Below are positions 52,086-60,452 of a stretch of 64,000 bases of DNA, piece by piece. A model generated the notes under the pieces. That model worked only from the letters and a program-made list of their open reading frames with translations. It was not told the origin of the DNA and ran no database searches. A program made the translations under genes and the position numbers. How positions within the stretch are numbered: the first letter of the stretch is position 1; each line of letters starts with the position of its first letter. This stretch comes from JAFMIT01 sp049421205 (GTDB lineage Bacteria; Actinomycetota; Actinomycetes; S36-B12; UBA5976), in assembly GCA_049421205.1 (NCBI GenBank), contig JBMSMQ010000001.1, positions 62,001-126,000 of the forward strand. Reading direction: 5' to 3'.

Positions 52086-53427
52086 CCAGCGGTACTTTGT
52101 TGCCTGCAGTTTCAATCCCTTCTTTGAAATTGACACGTTTCAGCAGGAGTCCACCAATAAGAAAAAATACAACTAGGAACAAGATTGCTGGTCGATACGA
52201 ATTGAATATTTGAAACATTAAGCCGAACGCAAGAGTGCCAAGCCATGAGGTACCACGTTCACACGCTTGATAAAGAGCAAAATATTCGGCCTCTCGATTT
52301 TTGGGTACCAGTTGGCTAAACAAACTTCGAGATAACGCTTGCGTGCCGCCCAAAACAAATCCGATCGCTGCTGCCAGAATAAAAAATAGAACCGCCTGAC
52401 CTGCAGGTAAAAAATAACCAGCAGCGATTACAAATGTCCAAATGACCAAACTTGTCAACACTGTGCGCTTCGCTCCATTTTTCTCGGCAAGTTTGCCGGT
52501 CACAAGGGAACCTGCAATAGCTACGATTTGCACGATAATGATTGCTCCCACCAAAGCTGTTGCTTCTAATCCAAGTTCCTCGGAACCATAAATACTTGCA
52601 GATGCAATTACAGTTTGAACACCATCATTGAAAAATAGATAAGCGAGGAGGAAGAGACGCGTCTGGGGATATAGCGCAAGTTCCTTGAGGGTTTTATACA
52701 GCTGACCAAAAGAATTTTTGCTCAATGAGCCGAAACTCACAGTATTCGCCACTTCTGTTTCAACATAACGTATTTTGTAGTAGGGGATGAGCGTCCATAA
52801 TCCCCACCAGAGTCCAGCGCTGAGTAGCGAAATTCGAACTGCCATTGATGCAAAGTCTTCTGTGGCGGTGAGGTAAAGACCTAAATTGACTATAAGTAAA
52901 AGCCCACCGCCTACATATCCAAATGCCCAGCCGCGACTACTAACACGATCACGTTCGTCAGCAGTTGCGATATCGCAAAGAATTGCGTCGTACACTACAA
53001 GTGAAGCACCCAAGGCAAGATTTCCGATAATCAACAAAAGTGCGCCGAGTATCCAGTTCGTGCCACTGACAAAAAACATTAACGATGCCGCTGTTGCACC
53101 TATGAATGCAAGCCGACCCATCAGTTTGGGCTTGTTAGGCCTTAAATCTGCATAGGCTCCAAGGACTGGTAGCAGGAGCGCGGAAAGTATTGTTGTGAAA
53201 GTAATGAGATAGAGAAAGAGCGAACCAGGTGCGATCGACAAGCCAAGAACGCTGAGATCTCGACAAACTTCATTCTCACCACACGATACTGAATCTTTCG
53301 CAATCTGTGTGAGATAAGGTCCAAAGAGCACCGTCGTCGTGGTCGTAACATATGCACTATTTGCCCAATCATAGAAATACCAAGCTCTCTGGTTCGGGGT
53401 GCTCTTTCTTACGTTCAATAGTGCCAT
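52078..53427 (-). CDS. MFS transporter, UMF1/Atg22-like family
   Basis: This is a 449-residue major facilitator protein with about twelve helices. WYFYDWANSAYVTTTTTVLFG near the N-terminus is the hallmark of the UMF1 (Atg22-like) group, and a cytosolic loop near the middle (YKIRYVETEVAN) divides the halves. ATG 53427 is chosen because it lies one base after the upstream GDPD stop with AGGA before it; an upstream in-frame start at 53466 would overlap that gene. The substrate is unknown. It is second in a two-gene operon with GDPD. Confidence 0.87.
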   Translation of the reverse strand: MALLNVRKSTPNQRAWYFYDWANSAYVTTTTTVLFGPYLTQIAKDSVSCGENEVCRDLSVLGLSIAPGSLFLYLITFTTILSALLLPVLGAYADLRPNKPKLMGRLAFIGATAASLMFFVSGTNWILGALLLIIGNLALGASLVVYDAILCDIATADERDRVSSRGWAFGYVGGGLLLIVNLGLYLTATEDFASMAVRISLLSAGLWWGLWTLIPYYKIRYVETEVANTVSFGSLSKNSFGQLYKTLKELALYPQTRLFLLAYLFFNDGVQTVIASASIYGSEELGLEATALVGAIIIVQIVAIAGSLVTGKLAEKNGAKRTVLTSLVIWTFVIAAGYFLPAGQAVLFFILAAAIGFVLGGTQALSRSLFSQLVPKNREAEYFALYQACERGTSWLGTLAFGLMFQIFNSYRPAILFLVVFFLIGGLLLKRVNFKEGIETAGNKVPLVI

Positions 53428-53428
53428 T

Positions 53429-54166
53429 TCAAAGTCCTTGTCTAGAATCGAAATATTTTTGTGCAAGTGAAGGTTTATCTGTCATAACGGCATCAAAACC
53501 TCGAGCGTAAAGCATTTGCATATCCTCAAGATGGTTGACCGTCCAAACATGCACCTGTAATCCTTGCTCGTGTAAATACTCGGCGAATTCTGCCCTGAGA
53601 TGAGGTCGAAAGTAAGGGGTTAGGGGAATTTGGAGGGCATTTGCTTTCGTGTTGAGGGAAATTCCCGACAAAAACCTAATTAAGGCCCCAATTACCTCAT
53701 TTCGGCTTGCAACTGTGACAAGGTTTGGGAACTCTTTGCGAAATAATTGGACGCGGCGTGTTGAAAAAGTTCCAATCGAGACCCGTTCCTGCAATGCTGC
53801 ATTCATCTTCAGAAATGAAGAAAGTAAGTGGGCCGCTTGATCAGATTTTGGGTCAATATTGAAATTAGCGTCTTCCGGAAGGGCTTTTACGAGTTCTTCA
53901 AATACAAGAATCTCTTCACCATGTGGGTACTTGATGTTTCTGACTGTTTGATAGTCTGAATGTGAAATATCGACATTTGATCCCGTAACTCTTTGAAGAT
54001 TAGGGTCATGAAAAACGAGTAATCGATTGTCCTTCGTACTTTGCAAGTCGAGTTCCAGATACCGACAGCCGAGGCTATATGCGGTCAAAAACGAACATAA
54101 GGAGTTTTCAGAGGCGGTTTCATTGCCGCCGCGATGGGCGAAGTAAAAAGGATGCTCAGGGTACAT
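53429..54166 (-). CDS. Glycerophosphodiester phosphodiesterase
   Basis: This 245-residue GDPD enzyme cleaves glycerophosphodiesters into glycerol 3-phosphate and alcohols. The motif FAHRGGNETASENSLCSF includes the catalytic His and metal Glu; YLELDLQSTKDNRLLVFHD contains the second His and acidic ligands; VHVWTVNHLEDMQML is the C-terminal strand. No signal peptide is visible, so it is probably cytoplasmic. It leads the operon with the MFS gene, one base upstream. TATCGG six bases before its ATG is one base off the leaderless consensus. Confidence 0.92.
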   Translation of the reverse strand: MYPEHPFYFAHRGGNETASENSLCSFLTAYSLGCRYLELDLQSTKDNRLLVFHDPNLQRVTGSNVDISHSDYQTVRNIKYPHGEEILVFEELVKALPEDANFNIDPKSDQAAHLLSSFLKMNAALQERVSIGTFSTRRVQLFRKEFPNLVTVASRNEVIGALIRFLSGISLNTKANALQIPLTPYFRPHLRAEFAEYLHEQGLQVHVWTVNHLEDMQMLYARGFDAVMTDKPSLAQKYFDSRQGL

Positions 54167-54263
54167 AATTAGCCGATAATGATTATTATGTCATTTACTC
54201 TGGATACGGTGAAAGTCATCTCTTGCCACTAACTGAACTCATAATCCGAGCCTAGCCCTCTCC

Positions 54264-54269
54264 TAAAGT
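54264..54269 (+). promoter_or_regulatory. Leaderless-type -10 box of the PfkB kinase gene
   Basis: TAAAGT is followed by gcgcct and then ATG at 54276. The rest of the 109-base divergent space (54167-54275), the second largest gap in the window, shows no further recognisable element apart from AT-rich sequence at 54167-54205. Confidence 0.6.
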
Positions 54270-54275
54270 GCGCCT

Positions 54276-55178
54276 ATGAGAATTGCAGTGATTGGCGAAG
54301 GAGTTATTGATCGTTTTTTGCTGCCAAACTCTGAATCAGATGTTATCGGCGGTTCTGGGCTGAATACAGCAATCGCTGCAAAGCTTGCAGGTCTCGATAC
54401 CTATTGGCTTTCTTTGCATTCTAACGATCGGTTTGGGCAAGATATTTTGGATTATGCATCAAAAGCTGGAGTACTTCCCGAATCCCCGATGAGGTCTACC
54501 TTTGCTACTCCCCTCGTGGAGATTCGGTTAAGGGCAGATGGTTCTCCCTCATACGAATTTCACATGAAAAACGCCGCTGATTGGCAATGGACTGACAGTG
54601 ATCTGAAAAAGCTATCAGAGTACGATATCTTTCACTTAACCAGCTTGTCGGCAGTGCTTCGACCAGGCTCGGAGGCAATTTTCAAATATCTGCAAACGCG
54701 ACCCGCGTCGCAGATTATTTCCTATGACCCTAATGCACGACCTTCTGCCATCTCCTCCGAAGAGCAAGATTTCGTAAAACAACGAATTGAAGAAATTGTT
54801 CAGATTGTGAACATCGTAAAGGTGTCTGATGAAGATCTTCGATGGCTATCTAGTGATGATATCTATGAAACTGCTCTTCGATGGTCCACTTTAGGGCCGG
54901 TATTTGTGATTATGACATCAGGAGAAAACGGTGCAACATTGTTTGCAAATGGCGAAAAAATCAGCGACATTCCAGGTGTATCAATTGATGTACTAGACAC
55001 TGTGGGTGCAGGAGACACACTCATGGGATGGATTTTGCGATGTATATCGATGTCTGGAGGGCTTCCCACGTCAGAACAGCTGATTGATGGCCTTCAGATT
55101 GCAGTTAAAGCTGCTGCAATTACCTGTTCTCGCCAGGGATGTAGACCGCCGACAGAATCAGAAGTTCTCGAGCGCTAA
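54276..55178 (+). CDS. PfkB-family carbohydrate kinase
   Basis: This is a 300-residue ribokinase/PfkB family sugar kinase. The first signature is GGSGLNTAIAAKLAG near residue 25, and the catalytic anion-hole motif is LDTVGAGDTLMGWIL near residue 245. SYDPNARPSAI is typical of fructokinase-like members. Fructose is the likeliest substrate but this cannot be settled by sequence alone. It is divergent from GDPD, and its 3' end overlaps gcvP by 21 bases. Confidence 0.88.
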   Translation: MRIAVIGEGVIDRFLLPNSESDVIGGSGLNTAIAAKLAGLDTYWLSLHSNDRFGQDILDYASKAGVLPESPMRSTFATPLVEIRLRADGSPSYEFHMKNAADWQWTDSDLKKLSEYDIFHLTSLSAVLRPGSEAIFKYLQTRPASQIISYDPNARPSAISSEEQDFVKQRIEEIVQIVNIVKVSDEDLRWLSSDDIYETALRWSTLGPVFVIMTSGENGATLFANGEKISDIPGVSIDVLDTVGAGDTLMGWILRCISMSGGLPTSEQLIDGLQIAVKAAAITCSRQGCRPPTESEVLER

Positions 55179-57947
55179 TTCCTCGATTGGTGGACAAGCG
55201 CAGGTTAAATTGCGATCTCCATATGCTCCATCAATGCGACCAACCGGAGGCCAATATTTACTTACGGCGCCATTTGGAAAACCAGCCATCAGACGTGCTT
55301 CTTTACTTCGATCAGACGCTAAAAGCGATAATGCAGTATGAGGAGCCGAGGTCAATGGTGAATCCTCAAGTGAAACTCGACCCTCTTCCACATCGCGAAT
55401 TTCATTTCTTATTGAAACCATTGCTTCAACAAATCGATTGATTTCCGTAAGCGATTCCGATTCCGTTGGTTCAATCATCAATGTGCCGGCCACTGGGAAT
55501 GACATTGTGGGCGCATGAAACCCAAAATCGATGAGCCGCTTTGCGATGTCATCAACAGTGACGCCACTCGATTTTGTCAAAGGTCGAACATCAACAATAC
55601 ATTCATGGGCAACGAGTCCTGCTTTGTTTGAGTAAAGAATTGGAAAATGGTCTTCCAACTTTTTAGCGATGTAGTTGGCGCTCAAAATTGCAACCTCAGT
55701 TGCCGTTCTTAATCCAGTAGACGACATCATACGAATATAGGCGTATGGAATTGGAAGAATTCCTGCGGATCCAAATGGCGCACCTGAAATCGCACCAATC
55801 TCTGCGTCCACAGAATGTGTAGGTAGAAACGGCGCTAGATGGCTTCTCACTGCAACCGGACCAACACCAGGACCTCCCCCACCATGAGGGATGCAGAATG
55901 TTTTATGAAGATTGAGATGAGAAACATCGGCACCAAACTTTCCTGGTTTGGCAATTCCAACGAGTGCATTGAGATTTGCACCATCAACATACACTTGCGC
56001 TCCGATTTCATGCATCTTTTGACATATCATGGTGATACCGTCTTCAAACACACCGTGTGTAGATGGATATGTAACCATAATTGCTGCAATTCGTTTTCCG
56101 AATTGTTGGATTTTGGCTTCGATATCTTCTAACTCGACGTTGCCTTCAGCGTCACAATTAATGACCACAACTTGCATTCCCGCCATAACTGCTGAAGCGG
56201 CATTGGTTCCATGGGCGCTGGATGGTATCAAACAAATCGTTCGATCATTCTCACCGTTCGATTTGTGGAATTTAGAAATAGCCAGTAACCCAGCAAATTC
56301 ACCTTGAGAACCTGCATTCGGCTGCAAGCTCACACGATCATATCCAGTCACTTCGCAGAGATAGTCCTCAAGGCTTTGTATCAAGGTTCTCCAGCCAATA
56401 TTCTGATTCTCTGGGGCGAATGGATGAGCGTTTGCGAACTCTGGCCAAGTAATTGCTGCCATCTCGGTCGCAGCATTAAGTTTCATAGTGCAAGAGCCAA
56501 GCGGAATCATGGTTCTATCAAGTGCCAAATCTTTGTCAGAGAGTTTTCGCAGATATCGCATCATTTCGGTTTCACTTTGGTATTGCGTGAACACAGGATG
56601 GTCAAGCGCTTGAGTTGATCGTTTGTTTTCTAACTCAATCTTTCGATCAACAAAAGGAACTCCCCACGCTTCGAGTAACACCTTTGCCGTTTCTAGGGTT
56701 GAGGTTTCATCAAACGAAACAGAGACAACGTCACTAGATATTTTTCTGATATTGATATTGACGCTCAGCGCTTTTCTTACGTACTCATCTGCATTGAAGA
56801 CCTTGAAAGCAACTGTATCGAAAAATTCTTTATGAATCGGAATGATATGTGATTCAATAAGTGAAAATTCAAACTTGCGGGCAATTTCATGGACTCTGAA
56901 CGCTATATTCTGCAAACCTTCGAATCCGTGATACGACGCATACATTGCGGAGATAATTGCAAGTAACGCCTGTGCGGTGCAAATATTGCTCGTTGCCTTA
57001 TCTCTGCGGATATGTTGCTCACGCGTTTGTAGGGCTAGTCGATAGGCAGTATTCCCATGAGCATCGACTGACACACCAACAAGACGTCCAGGTAACGAAC
57101 GCTCAAAACCTTTTTTCACGGCAATAAAACCAGCATGGGGTCCACCGAATCCCATTGGAACACCGAATCGTTGAGCAGAACCAGTTACAACGTCAGCACC
57201 TAACTGACCTGGAGATTCAAGCACTGTCAGCGATAACAGATCAGCTGTAACGGCAACCATACAATCGTTTTGGTGCGCCGTCTCGATAATCGGACCAATA
57301 TTTCGAATCAAACCAGAACTCGTTGGATAGGACAGAACAACTGCGTAAGCATCCTTGAACTTCATTTGTTCAACATCTTCTACTCGAACGTCTATTCCGA
57401 GAGGAAGTGCTCGTGTTTTAACAACATTAAGAATCTGAGGATGGGTGTCTTGATCAATCAAAATTACATTTGAATCTTTTGAACTGACTCGTTTGAGCAA
57501 CGTCATCGCCTCTGCAACTGCCGTTGGCTCATCCAAAAGTGATGCACCAGCGATATCCATTCCCGTTAATTCTGAAATCATCGTTTGAAAATTCAGCAAA
57601 GCTTCAAGACGACCTTGAGAAATCTCTGGTTGATATGGCGTATACGACGTGTACCAAGCTGGATTTTCAAGCACATTTCTTTGAATCACGCTTGGAGTGA
57701 TTGTGTTGTAGTAGCCCTGACCTATGAGCGAAATTGCGTTTACGTTCTTGTTAGCGAGTTCGCGCAAATGCTGCAGCACTTCAATTTCTGACATCGCCTC
57801 TGGTAGTTCAAGCGGGTCCTCAATGAGAATTGAGCGAGGAACGGCATTCTCAATTAATCGATCAAGCGACTCATAACCAACGGAATCAAGCATCAGTTGG
57901 ATTTCTGTTGATGATGGGCCAATGTGGCGATGAGAAAAATCAGACAT
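55158..57947 (-). CDS. gcvP: Glycine dehydrogenase (decarboxylating), GcvP
   Basis: GcvP is the P protein of the glycine cleavage system: a PLP enzyme that decarboxylates glycine and passes the aminomethyl group to lipoyl-GcvH. It is the fused form (both halves, 929 residues) with the PLP lysine in LNLHKTFCIPHGGGGPG and an N-terminus FSHRHIGPSSTEI. The ATG at 57947 is preferred to an upstream in-frame start at 58043, because that would read through the riboswitch. GAGAGG precedes the ATG and is held in a hairpin. gcvH lies 2.5 kb away on the same strand; gcvT and lpd are not in the window. Confidence 0.98.
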   Translation of the reverse strand: MSDFSHRHIGPSSTEIQLMLDSVGYESLDRLIENAVPRSILIEDPLELPEAMSEIEVLQHLRELANKNVNAISLIGQGYYNTITPSVIQRNVLENPAWYTSYTPYQPEISQGRLEALLNFQTMISELTGMDIAGASLLDEPTAVAEAMTLLKRVSSKDSNVILIDQDTHPQILNVVKTRALPLGIDVRVEDVEQMKFKDAYAVVLSYPTSSGLIRNIGPIIETAHQNDCMVAVTADLLSLTVLESPGQLGADVVTGSAQRFGVPMGFGGPHAGFIAVKKGFERSLPGRLVGVSVDAHGNTAYRLALQTREQHIRRDKATSNICTAQALLAIISAMYASYHGFEGLQNIAFRVHEIARKFEFSLIESHIIPIHKEFFDTVAFKVFNADEYVRKALSVNINIRKISSDVVSVSFDETSTLETAKVLLEAWGVPFVDRKIELENKRSTQALDHPVFTQYQSETEMMRYLRKLSDKDLALDRTMIPLGSCTMKLNAATEMAAITWPEFANAHPFAPENQNIGWRTLIQSLEDYLCEVTGYDRVSLQPNAGSQGEFAGLLAISKFHKSNGENDRTICLIPSSAHGTNAASAVMAGMQVVVINCDAEGNVELEDIEAKIQQFGKRIAAIMVTYPSTHGVFEDGITMICQKMHEIGAQVYVDGANLNALVGIAKPGKFGADVSHLNLHKTFCIPHGGGGPGVGPVAVRSHLAPFLPTHSVDAEIGAISGAPFGSAGILPIPYAYIRMMSSTGLRTATEVAILSANYIAKKLEDHFPILYSNKAGLVAHECIVDVRPLTKSSGVTVDDIAKRLIDFGFHAPTMSFPVAGTLMIEPTESESLTEINRFVEAMVSIRNEIRDVEEGRVSLEDSPLTSAPHTALSLLASDRSKEARLMAGFPNGAVSKYWPPVGRIDGAYGDRNLTCACPPIEELALENF

Positions 57948-57954
57948 ACAGCAC

Positions 57955-57969
57955 GCCTCTCTACGAGGC
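57955..57969 (-). promoter_or_regulatory. Hairpin sequestering the gcvP ribosome site
   Basis: GCCTC-gtaga-GAGGC forms a five-pair stem between the riboswitch and the gcvP ATG. Its 3' arm is the GAGG of the ribosome site, eight bases from the start codon, so it is a likely expression platform acting on translation. Confidence 0.5.
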
Positions 57970-57970
57970 C

Positions 57971-58144
57971 CCTCTGTCATTCGCTGGTGCGACCTGAGAG
58001 TTTCGAGCGTTCGCTCTTTCCCCTTCGGTGAATGCCTTTGCATTTCTTTTCAGATGTTCTCAAAATCAGCGGTTCGGTTGCCTGAGAGTTTCTGGGGCGT
58101 TGCTCCTTCGGCGGGTTTTACCACTCTCCCGCTGACTGATTCTG
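57971..58144 (-). ncRNA. Tandem glycine riboswitch
   Basis: Two glycine aptamers lie in the gcvP leader. Aptamer 1 (58144-58061) is closed by CAGAATCAG/CTGATTTTG and shows GGGAGAGTGG, CGCCGAAGGAGCAA and ACTCTCAGGCAA. Aptamer 2 (about 58056-57971) shows CACCGAAGGGG and AACTCTCAGG and ends in GACAGAGGGG. The linker is short, as in cooperative tandem switches. Glycine binding turns on gcv genes in known cases. Aptamer 2 has GAAAAG where GGAGAG is usual. Confidence 0.93.
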
Positions 58145-58153
58145 AACGGCATC

Positions 58154-58159
58154 AGTCTA
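58154..58159 (-). promoter_or_regulatory. -10 box of the riboswitch-gcvP transcript
   Basis: TAGACT lies just past the merR stop codon. A start at about 58147 would begin the RNA three bases before the first aptamer helix. Confidence 0.55.
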
Positions 58160-58163
58160 GAGG

Positions 58164-58655
58164 CTACATTGCCTGCTTGCGAGCACGACGCAGAGAAAGT
58201 TCATCATTTGAAGTAATAAGTGGTTCCTCAGATATTGGCAATTGGTTAAGCGTGGCTTCAACTTCTGTCACGATTGAACCTAAGGCGATCCCGAAAACCC
58301 CTTGACCGCCGCGAAGTAAGTCAATGACCTCATCGTCAGATCGACACTCATAAATTGATGCCCCATCTGACATAAGGGTAATACTTGAAAGATCTTCAAT
58401 GCCCTGCTGGCGCACATAATCAATAGCCGCCCGGATATTTTGCAAGGACACACCAGTATCGAGCAGCCGCTTCACTACTTTGAGAACGAGAATGTCGTAA
58501 AAGCTGTAGAGTCGTATGGAGCCTGAACCCTGTGCGCTTTGCATTGATGGCTCAATCAGGCCAGTTCTGGCCCAATAATCAAGTTGGCGATAGGTAATCC
58601 CTGCTACTGAGCAGGCAGTTGTGCCTTTGAATCCGAGTGATTTCAAATCCTGCAC
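58164..58655 (-). CDS. MerR-family regulator (Rv1830-like)
   Basis: This is a 163-residue MerR-type regulator with an N-terminal winged HTH (TYRQLDYWARTGLIEPS) preceded by a short lead, then RLYSFYDILVLKVVKRLLDTGVSLQNIRAAIDYV. The C-terminal part lacks metal-binding cysteines, so the signal is not a thiophilic metal. Position between gcvP and DUF151 matches Rv1830 of mycobacteria (from memory). GTG at 58655 has AAGGAG five bases upstream and a TAGAGT box giving a 19-nt leader. Confidence 0.88.
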   Translation of the reverse strand: MQDLKSLGFKGTTACSVAGITYRQLDYWARTGLIEPSMQSAQGSGSIRLYSFYDILVLKVVKRLLDTGVSLQNIRAAIDYVRQQGIEDLSSITLMSDGASIYECRSDDEVIDLLRGGQGVFGIALGSIVTEVEATLNQLPISEEPLITSNDELSLRRARKQAM

Positions 58656-58680
58656 ACTAACTCCTTGGGGAAGAGTGAGA

Positions 58681-58686
58681 ACTCTA
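58681..58686 (-). promoter_or_regulatory. -10 box of the MerR gene
   Basis: TAGAGT in the 79-base space after the DUF151 gene predicts a start near 58674 and a 19-nt leader containing AAGGAG. Confidence 0.5.
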
Positions 58687-58734
58687 GCCTTCTAAACTTC
58701 ACGAATGTCAAGGACACGCCGATTGAACCTCAAG

Positions 58735-59226
58735 TTAAGGTTGAGTGTCGAAATCATCTGGATTGAGATCCTCAAGGAAATTTATGAAAGCCTCAATCTC
58801 TTCCTCGGGACTTTCCCCGTCGGATTCATCTCTTTGAATCAATTTTGACGCCACTTCGTACACCTCAGCTGTTGCCAAAACCGGCACATCGGCGCGGATG
58901 GCTAATGCAACAGCATCACTCGGACGTGCGGAGACTCGCTTCCCACTGCTGAATACGAGTTCTGCGAAGAATGTATTGTTTTGAATATTATTGATATGCA
59001 CGGCCTCTATCTGAACATCAAAAGTTTCAAGGATATCCATTATGAGATTATGCGTGAGAGGTCGCGGTGGAGTTATCCCTTGTTGCGCTAGCGAAATAGC
59101 CTCTGCTTCGATCGGTCCAATAACTATTTCGAGGATTCGTGAATCATCATCGATTTTTTGAAGCCACAACAAAGCGACATTCGATGATTCTTCAACGTGG
59201 ACACCTATGACTTCAAGGTGAATCAC
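58735..59226 (-). CDS. DUF151 bifunctional-nuclease-like protein
   Basis: This is a 163-residue protein of the DUF151 (BFN) family. ALLWLQKIDDDSRILEIVIGPIEAEAISLA near the N-terminus and KRVSARPSDAVALAIRADVPVLA are the conserved core; an acidic tail follows. The family has reported nuclease activity in plants, but its bacterial role is unclear. It occupies the place of Rv1829 between two MerR genes. Its start overlaps the FtsR stop by four bases. Confidence 0.9.
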   Translation of the reverse strand: MIHLEVIGVHVEESSNVALLWLQKIDDDSRILEIVIGPIEAEAISLAQQGITPPRPLTHNLIMDILETFDVQIEAVHINNIQNNTFFAELVFSSGKRVSARPSDAVALAIRADVPVLATAEVYEVASKLIQRDESDGESPEEEIEAFINFLEDLNPDDFDTQP

Positions 59227-59924
59227 AAGATTTTCCCTAACCCTGTGCGCACAAGGGCTATGTGTAACGCTGTGCAGAGCGCTGCGATTTCCCGCGCCTT
59301 CTCTTGTGCCACCTGATCAGCCGAGGGCTCTTTCGAGCGCCTAATCGGATTTGTCACCTGCTCTACCAAGCTGATCTCTCTGTCTGCTGCTATTCTGAAT
59401 TGTCGAAGGTGACGGGGTTCGATACCAAAGTCTGAGAGTGAAAGACATGCTTTTACTATTTCGACATCTTCAATTGAGTAAAACTGCTTGTTGTTTTCAA
59501 TCAAGCCAAATTCCAAAACAGACTGGAAAAATTCAGCATCAGCGCCTGCATTTTCAAGTAGTTCAGACTTATTCAATCTGATAACCGAAGACGTAATGAA
59601 TTGTTCAGGATCTGGTAAATCATTGACAAGGCTCAATGGGCGAACTGTGCCGTCAGTGATGTTCAATCCCCTATCGAGCGCTTCAAGATGTTCCTTAATG
59701 ACACGCAATGGCAGATATTGATCACGTTGCATTGCTAGGACATAACGCAGACGCTGAATATCAGCATGCGAATATTTACGATAACCAGACCCAGTTCGTT
59801 GAGGTTCAACTAAACCTTCGTTTTCTAAAAACCTCAGTTTCGATATGGTCAAATCGGGAAATTCCGGCTTGAGAAGTTCGAGAGCATCACCAATGCTCAT
59901 GAGATGCCGTTCGGCTAATGACAT
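59223..59924 (-). CDS. ftsR: MerR-family regulator FtsR (Rv1828-like)
   Basis: This is a 233-residue MerR-type regulator. The N-terminal HTH region reads SIGDALELLKPEFPDLTISKLRFLENEGLV, followed by SGYRKYSHADIQRLRYVLAMQ, and a long C-terminal domain ends with helices (AREIAALCTALHIALVRTGLG). The match in length and context to Rv1828/FtsR, which activates ftsZ in corynebacteria, is from memory. It shares ATG/stop overlap with garA upstream and DUF151 downstream. Confidence 0.88.
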   Translation of the reverse strand: MSLAERHLMSIGDALELLKPEFPDLTISKLRFLENEGLVEPQRTGSGYRKYSHADIQRLRYVLAMQRDQYLPLRVIKEHLEALDRGLNITDGTVRPLSLVNDLPDPEQFITSSVIRLNKSELLENAGADAEFFQSVLEFGLIENNKQFYSIEDVEIVKACLSLSDFGIEPRHLRQFRIAADREISLVEQVTNPIRRSKEPSADQVAQEKAREIAALCTALHIALVRTGLGKIL

Positions 59925-60397
59925 CAGTTACCTCCAGGAAGAAGAAACGTAAATTTAAACTTTCCAAACTGAAGTTCGTCACCAGAAACCAAAAATGCTT
60001 TCTGAGAAATTAACTCACGATTGAGATATGTGCCATTCAAACTGCCCGTATCGAGGACAGTCCACACGATTCCCTCTGAAGTGCGGGTGCTTTGAATCTC
60101 TGCATGCTTTCGGCTCACGGTGATGTCGTCAAGGAATAAATCGCATCCAGCATCTCGCCCGACCGTAATGATCTCACCTTCTAGAATGAGTGTTTCACCG
60201 ACTGTTGCTCCGCGAAGTACAACAAGTGCAGCTTGATTCTGTTGTAATTCGACGGCATCTATTGCAACAGAGTTTTCATCTGCATTAATCTGATCAAGAG
60301 AGAGTGAGCCTGTGTCTTCGATATGACCACACTCTGGGCATTGACTACCAACATAAAGTTTTTTGCAAGTTGTGCAGGTGATGCTGTCACTCATCAT
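59924..60397 (-). CDS. GarA-like FHA protein with N-terminal zinc ribbon
   Basis: The 157-residue protein has a C-terminal FHA domain (ITVGRDAGCDLFLDDITVSRKHAEI...DTGSLNGTYLN) that would bind phosphothreonine, and it occupies the place of garA (Rv1827) between gcvH and ftsR. GarA regulates 2-oxoglutarate and glutamate metabolism through phosphorylation by Ser/Thr kinases. Here the N-terminus differs: two CXXC pairs (C8-C11 and C20-C23) form a zinc ribbon, and I find no ETTS phospho-acceptor motif. It has its own TAGGCT promoter and GAGG before the ATG; a second ATG follows at once. Confidence 0.85.
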   Translation of the reverse strand: MMSDSITCTTCKKLYVGSQCPECGHIEDTGSLSLDQINADENSVAIDAVELQQNQAALVVLRGATVGETLILEGEIITVGRDAGCDLFLDDITVSRKHAEIQSTRTSEGIVWTVLDTGSLNGTYLNRELISQKAFLVSGDELQFGKFKFTFLLPGGN

Positions 60398-60426
60398 TTC
60401 AACCTCAAGTAGAACTTCATATCAGT

Positions 60427-60432
60427 AGCCTA
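60427..60432 (-). promoter_or_regulatory. -10 box of the garA-ftsR-DUF151 transcript
   Basis: TAGGCT in the 55-base gap between gcvH and garA predicts a start near 60420 and a 23-nt leader. The surrounding GTAGSCTAC symmetry is the same as at ctaA/sufR. Confidence 0.45.
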
Positions 60433-60452
60433 CTTTGTCATAAGATTTTTGC

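Noticed and set aside
54166..54178. Leaderless promoter for the GDPD gene
   Set aside because: The hexamer at the right spacing is TATCGG, which lacks the final T; not counted.
57948..58043. Upstream in-frame extension of gcvP by 32 codons
   Set aside because: The extension reads through the second glycine aptamer and the ribosome-site hairpin; the residues (many Arg, Cys) do not resemble GcvP, whose N-terminus is normally close to the HRHIGPS motif.
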